Program-made: the position numbers and the translations under genes
Notes under the pieces: generated by a model
Told to the model about the DNA's origin: nothing
What the model saw: only the letters and a program-made list of their open reading frames with translations
The model's database searches: none
Part shown: in pieces, positions 7,976 to 14,186 of the stretch
Layout: every line of letters begins with the position of its first letter
How positions within the stretch are numbered: position 1 is the stretch's first letter
From: an uncultured Flavobacteriales bacterium
GTDB taxonomy: Bacteria; Bacteroidota; Bacteroidia; Flavobacteriales_D; Sanyastnellaceae
DNA: 14,186 nt
NCBI GenBank assembly: GCA_937996585.1
Contig: CALKUW010000141.1
Location: forward strand, 1 to 14,186
Direction: 5' to 3'

Positions 7976-8993
7976 CCATAGGGACAAGACGGAGCACCCG
8001 GGCCCCTTTGCGTCCTTCCCGCCGCCGCCGGCACCGGATTATCGTCTGGAATCGGCATGGGCAGCACATCCCGGGCATAGCCCGATCCGCCATTGGCCTT
8101 CTCGGGTTCCCGACCTCCCCGTATCACCTCATCCCAATGGTGAGGAGATCCCGGTCCACACCTTTTTCATCCATCCCACGACTTTCAGGGGCCTCGGCAA
8201 GGCATGGAATGCTGCCTGGGACGACCACGAAATCGCCACCATCACCGACGAATGGCCCCTGCGCCATCAAGCGAGCCTGTTCCGGTCGGTTGGCCGCGTG
8301 ACCGCCCCTCGATACCGGCAGGCGCACCTGCGTACTTTCTTCCTGCGCGGCGCGGACAGCCACGCTGCGCTGGAACTCGCCTATTCAGATATCCGACGGG
8401 CCTTCATCCACTTCCTGCAGGCCATCGACGACCGCACGGGCATCATCATCGCCGGGCACAGCCAGGGATCGCATCACGGGTGGCGCATCCTGCAGGAATT
8501 CTTCGATGGATCCGCCCTTCAGCCGCGATTGGTCGCGGCCTACCTGCCCGGCTACCCCATTCCGGGGGACAGCCTTCACGATATCCCCTTTGCGGACAGG
8601 GAGGCCCATGTAGGCGCACTGCACGGCTGGATGACCTTCGCCGAATCCTTCGTGCCTGAATTCCATGCGACCCACATGCAGAACACACGCATGGTGCACC
8701 CCATTCTCTGGACCCCAGAAGAGGGACAGTGGAACCATTGGGATGCCCATGGCGGCATCATCACGCGGAATTTCAAACTCCGGCACAAGGGGGCCCTTTC
8801 CGGGGCGCTCCAGGACGGCATGCTGTGGATCAAACCCCTCAGGGTGCTGGGAGCCGGCATGTTCGCCATGAAGAACTGGCACGTTGCTGACTACAACCTC
8901 TTCTGGGACAACATTCGCCTCAACCTGAAGAAACAGGTCGAATTGTACCGTTTCGCGGCCAACCGTACCGCTGAAATGGACGGAAAATCGTAA
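7959..8993 (+). CDS. DUF3089-family alpha/beta-hydrolase-like protein
   Basis: The 344-residue product matches the DUF3089 family, which has an alpha/beta hydrolase fold and no well-established substrate. Family hallmarks are HTFFIHPTTF (about 66-75), ITDEWPLRHQASLFRSVGRVTAPRYRQAHL (first half of the protein, cited here as two adjoining motifs), ALELAYSDIRRAF, and the nucleophile elbow AGHSQGS with S168 as predicted catalytic serine, followed by RLVAAYLPGYPIP. Candidate acid and histidine partners lie further on (for instance in the NHWDAHGG and WHVADYNLFW segments) but cannot be assigned from sequence alone. The frame stays open far upstream inside truC; I choose the ATG at 7959 because coding character only begins there. 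This start leaves no signal peptide or lipobox, so the protein looks cytoplasmic. The gene overlaps truC by 17 bases and ends 10 bases before the lysyl-oxidase-domain gene. Esterase or lipase activity is a guess from the fold. Confidence 0.87.
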   Translation: MIFGSDHRDKTEHPGPFASFPPPPAPDYRLESAWAAHPGHSPIRHWPSRVPDLPVSPHPNGEEIPVHTFFIHPTTFRGLGKAWNAAWDDHEIATITDEWPLRHQASLFRSVGRVTAPRYRQAHLRTFFLRGADSHAALELAYSDIRRAFIHFLQAIDDRTGIIIAGHSQGSHHGWRILQEFFDGSALQPRLVAAYLPGYPIPGDSLHDIPFADREAHVGALHGWMTFAESFVPEFHATHMQNTRMVHPILWTPEEGQWNHWDAHGGIITRNFKLRHKGALSGALQDGMLWIKPLRVLGAGMFAMKNWHVADYNLFWDNIRLNLKKQVELYRFAANRTAEMDGKS

Positions 8994-9003
8994 TTTACTC
9001 ATT

Positions 9004-12000
9004 ATGAAGCCTTGTCTCCATTCCAAGACCGCGCTGCATTTCCTGACGGCGTGCACCTTGGTCTTTTCCTTCTCTGTTCCAGTGATTGCGCAGGACACCG
9101 TGCAGGTCACCTGGTTCGGCACCCTATCGGGGAGCCAGATCGCAGGGACCGATGTGACCGCCGGCTGCGCGCTCGAATCCTTTGACATCAGCCTGTCAAT
9201 CGTGGCACCGGGAAGCAACTGGGCCGGCGACATGGCGCTTGGCATCACGGCGCCCAATGGCAACCGGATCGAAGTCGGGGGATACAACACCGGCTTCGGT
9301 TATGTGGATGCCGGCGGCTGGCCAAGCTCCTGGAACACCACGGCGGATGGGACCTTCACGGCCTCCATCGGCAACCTAGCGCAATACGACCTGTCCGGAT
9401 CCGGATGTTGGCTCGTGGAGGTGATGAATGCCTGGACAAGTGGCGCGGCGAGTGATTACGGCATGACGCTTGACCTCGTCGGCCTCTGCGAGAATGGCGA
9501 TTCACAGGGCTGCACGGACATGGGCGCCCTGAATTACGACCCGTGTGCCATGGTGGACGATGGAAGCTGCACCTATCCGCCCCTTTCTGCGGCATTCGAT
9601 TGGACATCGGATTGTGGTCTGCCCCTCACTGCGCAGTTCACGGACGCCAGCCTCGGAAACGCCGTCACATTCGATTGGACCTTTGATGGGGGCACACCTG
9701 CCACGAGCACGGAAGCCAATCCTGCCGTGGTGTGGAATTCAGCTGGGACGTTCGATGTCACCCTTACTGTGGGCGACGGCGCAGGAATGACTTCGACCAA
9801 CATGGCCACCATCGATGTGGGTGATAACCTCCATCGTCTCGAAATCGACATCACCCCGGACGGCTTCCCGCAGGAGACTTCCTTCGCGGTATTGGACGCC
9901 GCTGGAGACACGCTTTACTCAGGCGGGGTCGAGGGCATTGATGCCTGCGTGCCCTCCGGATGCCTCTCGGTCTGGATGCTCGACTCCGGCGCCGATGGCT
10001 TTTCCATCGGGGGCAATTACCAGATCCGTTACGACGGCAACATCCTGCGCGATGGCGAGCACTATGACGCGGCCCAGTTGACGCTGGCCGGTTGCCCCCA
10101 GGGCAGCGGTTGCGATGACCCGCTCGCCTTGAGCATTGGAGCCGACAGTGCTCCCCAGAACCTGGTCGCCCCACTGGCCAGCAGCTGGTACGAAATGCAG
10201 GTGGACACCACCGGACAATACCGTTTCTCCACCTGTGGCCTGACCACCTGTGACACGCGGATCCACCTCTATGACTACTGCGACATGGCCGTGTTCGAGA
10301 CTTCGTCCGAGGCCTTCATCACCATGTCCGACGATGATTGCGGAATCCAAAGCGAAGTCACGCCAGTCTTGATTTCCGGACAGACCATCTATATCCACGT
10401 TGAAGGTGACGGAGACTGCAACGAAGGAGCGGACGGCGTCCCCTTTGTGGCGGAATACCTCGGTGGTATTCCCGGTTGCATGAACATCGAGGCCTGCAAC
10501 TACCTGCCCATCGCCACCACACCGGACACCTGCTACCTCGCCGGAGACCCCGAATGCCCGAACATTGGTCCTGACCTCATCATCAATGGGCCCCGAGCAT
10601 ACAGCACGCTCGAGATGACCACTGAGAGCAGCACGGATGGCTGCATGATTGCCGAAGGCTGCATCCAGGGATATGGAACCCGTGAAATCGTGCGCTTCGA
10701 CACCGAAATCGCGAACATCGGCACGGAGGACTATTTCATCGGCGCACCCTCGGCACAGCCGGACCAGTTCGAATGGGACGCCTGCCACAACCACTACCAC
10801 TATGAGGGGTATGCCGAATATGCGCTGTACGACGATACCGGTTCTCCCCTTCCCACCATCGGCTTCAAGAACGGTTTCTGCGTCCTCGACCTCGGCAGCG
10901 GCAACTACGGTGGTGGGCCCCAGAAGTACACGTGCTCCAACATGGGCATCACGGCGGGCTGCCAGGACATCTACTCCCGGTTCCTCGACTGCCAATGGGT
11001 CGACATCACCGACCTTCCCGCGGGGGACTACACACTGGTGATCCGCGTGAACTGGGATTACAGTCCTGACGCCAACGGCAGCTATGAGCTGAACTACGCG
11101 AACAATGCCGTGGCTGTGTGCTTTTCCTTCGAACGCGACGCCAACGGAACAGCCACGAACTTCACCAAGTACGAAGACTGTCCTGTTCCTGTGGATTGCC
11201 TCGGACACCCCTTCGGCGCGGAAGAACCCGATTGCGCCGGCAACTGCCCGGGGTTCCTGGTCAAGGGCGACCTGGACCAGGACGGTGAGGTCGATGCTGA
11301 CGACCCCCTGCTCTATGCGGATCTGTTCATCGACGGGGTTTCGACTTCAGCTCCCTGCATCGACCTGAATGGAGATGGCGCATTGACGATCACCGATGTC
11401 GCACTGGCAGCTGATTGCGCGCACTACGGACACAATCACCTGGGCGACAACGGCGTGGAAGACCATTGCGATTGGAATGGCCCGCTGTTGGTACCGGGCG
11501 AGGAAGTCACCTTCTCTCTGGTCTATCCCCATGAGGACTCGAGCTTCGTCGATCTCTATGTCCAGAACCCGCAGACGTGGTTGAGCGGCTGGTCGGTCCA
11601 ACTCGATGGGGCCACCTTCACGGACATTGAGCCGCTGTTCGACACCACCGGCTACCAGCACTATTTCCACCTGTCCGCTTCGGGCCTCGCCTTCGGTGTT
11701 GCGCTCGAGGACAGCCTGATCCACAAAAGCACACCGGCGCAACCATTGGTCCGCCTGCATTTCTCGGATGCCCCCGGTGACATCTGCCTGACGTCTGCTG
11801 CAGAAGTGACCAACCAGGACCGCCACAACGTGGCCGCCCTGGCCGATGGCTGCATCACTCCGGGCACATTCTGCCTCGGTGACGTGAATGACAACGGTAT
11901 CCGTGACGTGGGTGACCTGCTCGTCGCATTGGGCGTGTTCGGCTGCAACACGGAATGCGGTCCTGCCGACGTCGATGAGGACGGTGTCGTGGGGGTGAAT

Positions 12001-12045
12001 GACCTGCTCATCATGCTCGGGCTCTTCGGGACCCCTTGCGAATGA
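9004..12045 (+). CDS. Secreted multidomain protein with lysyl oxidase catalytic domain
   Basis: A 1013-residue exported protein. In order: signal peptide (1-30, cut after VIA-Q); a proprotein-convertase P-like beta domain (about 33-160: GDMALGITAPNGNRIEVGG); a cysteine module GCTDMGALNYDPCAMVDDGSC, given as positions 169-189; a PKD domain (about 195-275); two further beta domains (about 278-490); a second, degenerate GCMNIEACNY module; a lysyl oxidase domain (about 522-712); a dockerin-like EF-hand pair (about 754-805: DLDQDGEVDADD, DLNGDGALTITD); an unassigned beta domain (about 825-950); and a second EF-hand pair at the very end (958-1013: DVNDNGIRDVGD, DVDEDGVVGVND). Lysyl oxidases oxidise the epsilon-amino group of lysine to an aldehyde, allowing protein cross-links. 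Copper ligands H595, H597, H599 and the LTQ cofactor pair K622 and Y657 are all present. No CHU_C or Por-type tail is seen. Substrate and sorting route are unknown. Confidence 0.92.
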   Translation: MKPCLHSKTALHFLTACTLVFSFSVPVIAQDTVQVTWFGTLSGSQIAGTDVTAGCALESFDISLSIVAPGSNWAGDMALGITAPNGNRIEVGGYNTGFGYVDAGGWPSSWNTTADGTFTASIGNLAQYDLSGSGCWLVEVMNAWTSGAASDYGMTLDLVGLCENGDSQGCTDMGALNYDPCAMVDDGSCTYPPLSAAFDWTSDCGLPLTAQFTDASLGNAVTFDWTFDGGTPATSTEANPAVVWNSAGTFDVTLTVGDGAGMTSTNMATIDVGDNLHRLEIDITPDGFPQETSFAVLDAAGDTLYSGGVEGIDACVPSGCLSVWMLDSGADGFSIGGNYQIRYDGNILRDGEHYDAAQLTLAGCPQGSGCDDPLALSIGADSAPQNLVAPLASSWYEMQVDTTGQYRFSTCGLTTCDTRIHLYDYCDMAVFETSSEAFITMSDDDCGIQSEVTPVLISGQTIYIHVEGDGDCNEGADGVPFVAEYLGGIPGCMNIEACNYLPIATTPDTCYLAGDPECPNIGPDLIINGPRAYSTLEMTTESSTDGCMIAEGCIQGYGTREIVRFDTEIANIGTEDYFIGAPSAQPDQFEWDACHNHYHYEGYAEYALYDDTGSPLPTIGFKNGFCVLDLGSGNYGGGPQKYTCSNMGITAGCQDIYSRFLDCQWVDITDLPAGDYTLVIRVNWDYSPDANGSYELNYANNAVAVCFSFERDANGTATNFTKYEDCPVPVDCLGHPFGAEEPDCAGNCPGFLVKGDLDQDGEVDADDPLLYADLFIDGVSTSAPCIDLNGDGALTITDVALAADCAHYGHNHLGDNGVEDHCDWNGPLLVPGEEVTFSLVYPHEDSSFVDLYVQNPQTWLSGWSVQLDGATFTDIEPLFDTTGYQHYFHLSASGLAFGVALEDSLIHKSTPAQPLVRLHFSDAPGDICLTSAAEVTNQDRHNVAALADGCITPGTFCLGDVNDNGIRDVGDLLVALGVFGCNTECGPADVDEDGVVGVNDLLIMLGLFGTPCE
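10567..11140 (+). other. Lysyl oxidase catalytic domain within the 9004-12045 protein
   Basis: Residues 522-712 align by eye with vertebrate LOX: GPDLI start, REIVRFDTEIANIGTEDYF, the copper site WDACHNHYH, GFKNGFC, GCQDIYSRF, LDCQWVDITDLPAGDYTL and the closing YANNAV. In human LOX the copper histidines are 292/294/296 and the LTQ cofactor joins K320 and Y355, 35 residues apart. Here K622 and Y657 are also 35 apart. The cysteines at K+4 (C626), K+31 (C653) and Y+6 (C663) match human C324, C351 and C361. This is strong evidence for a complete, probably active oxidase fold and not a chance resemblance. Confidence 0.9.
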
Positions 12046-12055
12046 ACTTGCCAAC

Positions 12056-12104
12056 ACCGGTCCTGAATGACCGGTTGGGTGCCCCGAAAGGAGGGGGCAC
12101 GCCC
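12056..12104 (+). terminator. Two tandem stem-loops, possible terminator (tentative)
   Basis: Directly after the lysyl-oxidase gene come two perfect 7-bp inverted repeats: ACCGGTC / GACCGGT at 12056-12062 and 12069-12075 (6-base loop), and GTGCCCC / GGGGCAC at 12079-12085 and 12094-12100 (8-base loop). The second extends by GGG/CCC to 12077-12104 with one bulged base. Neither is followed by a T run, so termination is uncertain; they could instead act on the mRNA 3' end or on the downstream promoter. Confidence 0.35.
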
Positions 12105-12109
12105 TGGGC

Positions 12110-12117
12110 TACCTTTG
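12110..12117 (+). promoter_or_regulatory. Candidate Bacteroidota -7 element for the mutase gene
   Basis: TACCTTTG matches the Bacteroidota -7 consensus TAnnTTTG in every fixed position. It lies 21 bases before the ATG at 12139, giving a short leader of about 15 bases. The expected -33 TTTG is absent: with a 19-base spacer that position (12087-12090) reads AAAG and falls in the loop of the second stem-loop. The site may therefore need an activator, or may be a chance match. Confidence 0.42.
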
Positions 12118-12138
12118 GTTTGCTCCATTGAAACGCGC

Positions 12139-14186
12139 ATGGAATCCACGCAGCCGAAAGACACCCGGAAGCCCGCCGCCACCAAATCGGGCCATCCGAT
12201 CCGCATCGTCACCGCCGCCTCCCTCTTCGACGGCCACGATGCCGCCATCAACATCATGCGGCGCATCCTGCAACGCTCGGGTTGCGAAATCATCCACCTC
12301 GGCCATGACCGCTCGGTCGATGAAGTGGTGAACTGCGCCATTGAAGAAGACGCCCAGGCCATCGCCATGACCTCCTACCAGGGAGGCCACATGGAGTACT
12401 TCAAATACATGAAGGACCTGCTCGACGAACGCGGCGCCGGGCACATCCGCATCTTCGGCGGCGGGGGCGGCACCATCCTTCCCGAGGAAATCGCCGAGCT
12501 CCACGACTACGGCATCGAGCGCATCTATCACCCGGACGACGGCCGGGAGATGGGCCTGCAGGGCATGATCGACGACGTTATCCAGCGGTGCGACTTCCCG
12601 GTGGTTGGCGAGCCTTCGGGTGAAGCCGACCGACTTGCGGACAAGGCCCCCGGGGATTTGGCCCGCCTCATCACAGCCGCCGAGGTCGGAGCGGAGGCCT
12701 ACTCCGGCATCCTCGACGGCATCCGGGCCGGAGCCGACACGGCGACCGTCCCTGTCCTCGGCATCACCGGCACAGGCGGCGCCGGCAAGAGTTCCCTCGT
12801 CGACGAATTGGTCCGGCGCTTCCTCCTCGACTTCGAGGACAAGCGGATGGCCATCGTGTCGGTCGACCCCTCCAAGCGGAAAACGGGTGGCGCCCTGCTC
12901 GGCGACCGCATCCGGATGAACGCCATTGCCTCGGGCCGCGTGTACATGCGGTCCCTCGCCACACGCCAGTCCAATCTGGCCCTGAGCCGCCACGTGGGCG
13001 ATGCCCTGTGCATCCTCAAGGCGGCCGGCTTCGACCTCATCATACTCGAGACATCCGGCATCGGCCAGAGCGACACGGAGATCATGGACCACAGCGACGT
13101 GGCGCTGTACGTGATGACCCCGGAATTCGGCGCTGCCACGCAGCTGGAGAAGATCGACATGCTCGATTTCGCCGATTTGGTGGCCATCAACAAGTTCGAC
13201 AAGCGCGGAGGCGCCGATGCCCTGCGCGACGTCCGCAAGCAATACAAGCGCAACCACGAACTCTGGGAGGCGCAGGACGACAGCCTGCCCATCTTCGGCA
13301 CCATTGCGTCCCAGTTCAACGACCCCGGTACCCACCGCCTCTACCGCACCCTGATGAATGCGCTGGCGGACAAGACCGGAGCGGCCCTGTCAAGCACCTT
13401 TGGCGCGGACGCTGGGGAAAGCGAGAAGGTCCATGTCATCCCGCCCAAGCGCACCCGCTACCTGAGCGAGATTGCGGACAGCATCCGCAGCTACAACGAC
13501 TGGGTCGACACCCAGGCCGACGTCGCCGGACGGCTGCAGGCCCTCCGAACCGCACAGGCCGAACTCGGGGAGGGCCCCGCGGCCGACGCCATATCCGGCA
13601 AGGCGGACAGCCTCGCCCGGGACCTGGACCCCCGCAACCTCCATTGGCTCGAATCCTGGCCCGAGGAAGCCGCCCGCTACCAGGCCGAGGACTACATCTT
13701 CGAGGTCCGCGGCAAGGAGATCCGCATTCCGACCACAACAAAGAGCCTCAGCCACAAGGACATCCCGAAGGTCAGCGTGCCGCGGCTCGAAGGCTGGAAG
13801 GATCTGCTACGCTGGGGCCTGCAGGAAAATCTGCCCGGCCACTTTCCCTTCACAGCGGGAATCTATCCGTTCAAGCGCGAAGGCGAGGATCCCACGCGGA
13901 TGTTTGCCGGCGAGGGCGGGCCGGAGCGGACCAACCGCCGATTCCACTACGTCTCCGGGGATATGCCCGCCAAGCGCCTGTCAACTGCGTTCGATTCGGT
14001 CACGCTCTACGGTCGGGACCCGGACCTGCGCCCTGACATCCACGGCAAGGTGGGCAACTCGGGGGTCAGCGTCTGTTCCCTCGATGACGCCAAGCGCCTG
14101 TATAGCGGGTTCGACTTGTGTGACCCGTCCACCAGTGTTTCCATGACCATCAATGGTCCGGCGCCTATGGTGTTGGCCTTCTTCCT
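12139..14186 (+). CDS. icmF: Fused isobutyryl-CoA mutase IcmF (3' end outside window)
   Basis: IcmF fuses an adenosylcobalamin-dependent acyl-CoA mutase with its own G-protein chaperone and interconverts isobutyryl-CoA and n-butyryl-CoA. The first 682 residues of an expected 1100 or so are visible and the frame runs off the window. Residues about 20-150 are the B12-binding domain: FDGHDAA with H33 as the probable lower cobalt ligand, SYQGGH and FGGGGG. Residues about 200-420 are the MeaB-like GTPase: P-loop GTGGAGKS (211-218), SVDPSKRKTGG (241-251), ETSGIGQSD (304-312) and NKFD (351-354). After a linker (PPKRTRYLSEI) the mutase domain begins, with YPFKREGEDPTRMFAGEG (576 onward), RLSTAFDSVTLYG and SVSMTINGPAP. 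F578 sits where methylmalonyl-CoA mutases carry the substrate-binding tyrosine, which favours IcmF; the second selectivity residue is beyond the window. The ATG at 12139 gives a normal N-terminus. Confidence 0.95.
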   Translation, partial: MESTQPKDTRKPAATKSGHPIRIVTAASLFDGHDAAINIMRRILQRSGCEIIHLGHDRSVDEVVNCAIEEDAQAIAMTSYQGGHMEYFKYMKDLLDERGAGHIRIFGGGGGTILPEEIAELHDYGIERIYHPDDGREMGLQGMIDDVIQRCDFPVVGEPSGEADRLADKAPGDLARLITAAEVGAEAYSGILDGIRAGADTATVPVLGITGTGGAGKSSLVDELVRRFLLDFEDKRMAIVSVDPSKRKTGGALLGDRIRMNAIASGRVYMRSLATRQSNLALSRHVGDALCILKAAGFDLIILETSGIGQSDTEIMDHSDVALYVMTPEFGAATQLEKIDMLDFADLVAINKFDKRGGADALRDVRKQYKRNHELWEAQDDSLPIFGTIASQFNDPGTHRLYRTLMNALADKTGAALSSTFGADAGESEKVHVIPPKRTRYLSEIADSIRSYNDWVDTQADVAGRLQALRTAQAELGEGPAADAISGKADSLARDLDPRNLHWLESWPEEAARYQAEDYIFEVRGKEIRIPTTTKSLSHKDIPKVSVPRLEGWKDLLRWGLQENLPGHFPFTAGIYPFKREGEDPTRMFAGEGGPERTNRRFHYVSGDMPAKRLSTAFDSVTLYGRDPDLRPDIHGKVGNSGVSVCSLDDAKRLYSGFDLCDPSTSVSMTINGPAPMVLAFF

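Noticed and set aside
8991..8998. TAATTTAC before the lysyl-oxidase gene as a -7 box
   Set aside because: It matches TAnnTTTG in only part, starts within the stop codon of the previous gene, and the base stretch 19 bases upstream is CCGC and not TTTG.
9919..11208. 429-codon open frame on the minus strand
   Set aside because: It lies opposite the lysyl-oxidase gene, covering its catalytic domain, and its translation shows no family features.
12109..13335. 408-codon open frame on the minus strand
   Set aside because: It is antisense to the B12 and GTPase domains of icmF, whose plus-strand translation is unmistakable; the minus frame has no recognisable motif and is a product of GC-rich codon use.
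13008..14146. Two long plus-strand frames (13008-14036 and 13472-14146)
   Set aside because: Both are out-of-frame readings of icmF; the compositions are dominated by Arg, Pro, Gly or Ser, typical of shifted GC-rich coding sequence.

Overview
The window looks like a chromosomal piece of a GC-rich member of the Bacteroidota, probably a Flavobacteriales-like lineage. The pointers are a PorP/SprF outer-membrane protein, a secreted protein ending in the CHU_C (gliding-motility / type IX secretion) domain with SprB-type repeats, the 'GC(T/M)D..A.NY...DDGSC' cysteine module, an IcmF-type mutase, and a TAnnTTTG promoter element. Lineage is inferred from gene content only. Coding density is very high and no stretch over 300 bases lacks a gene. 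I saw no tRNA, rRNA, CRISPR array, insertion sequence or phage gene.

Layout: (1) 1-2300, plus strand: the 3' part of uvrA (nucleotide excision repair), then 12 bases later an msrB gene encoding a lipoprotein methionine-R-sulfoxide reductase. A perfect 15-bp stem-loop at 2319-2351 separates this unit from the convergent one. (2) 2371-7114, minus strand: a tight three-gene operon with 5-base gaps. In transcription order it encodes a 1046-aa SprB-repeat/CHU_C surface protein, a PorP/SprF protein and a 204-aa secreted protein. The small protein appears to share a domain with the N-terminus of the large one. (3) 7181-12045, plus strand: truC (tRNA pseudouridine synthase), a DUF3089 alpha/beta hydrolase overlapping it by 17 bases, and 10 bases further on a 1013-aa secreted multidomain protein. 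That protein contains a lysyl-oxidase catalytic domain with the copper-binding HxHxH and both residues that form the LTQ cofactor. (4) 12139 to the window end, plus strand: a fused cobalamin-dependent acyl-CoA mutase (IcmF) that is cut by the window edge. It is preceded by two stem-loops and a perfect TAnnTTTG element.

Regions 1 and 4 and truC are housekeeping or metabolic functions. Regions 2 and the end of 3 are cell-surface or secreted functions. The strongest unusual signal is the bacterial lysyl-oxidase-domain protein, with dockerin-like EF-hand pairs in its middle and at its extreme C-terminus. Second is the domain shared between the two secreted proteins of the PorP operon.
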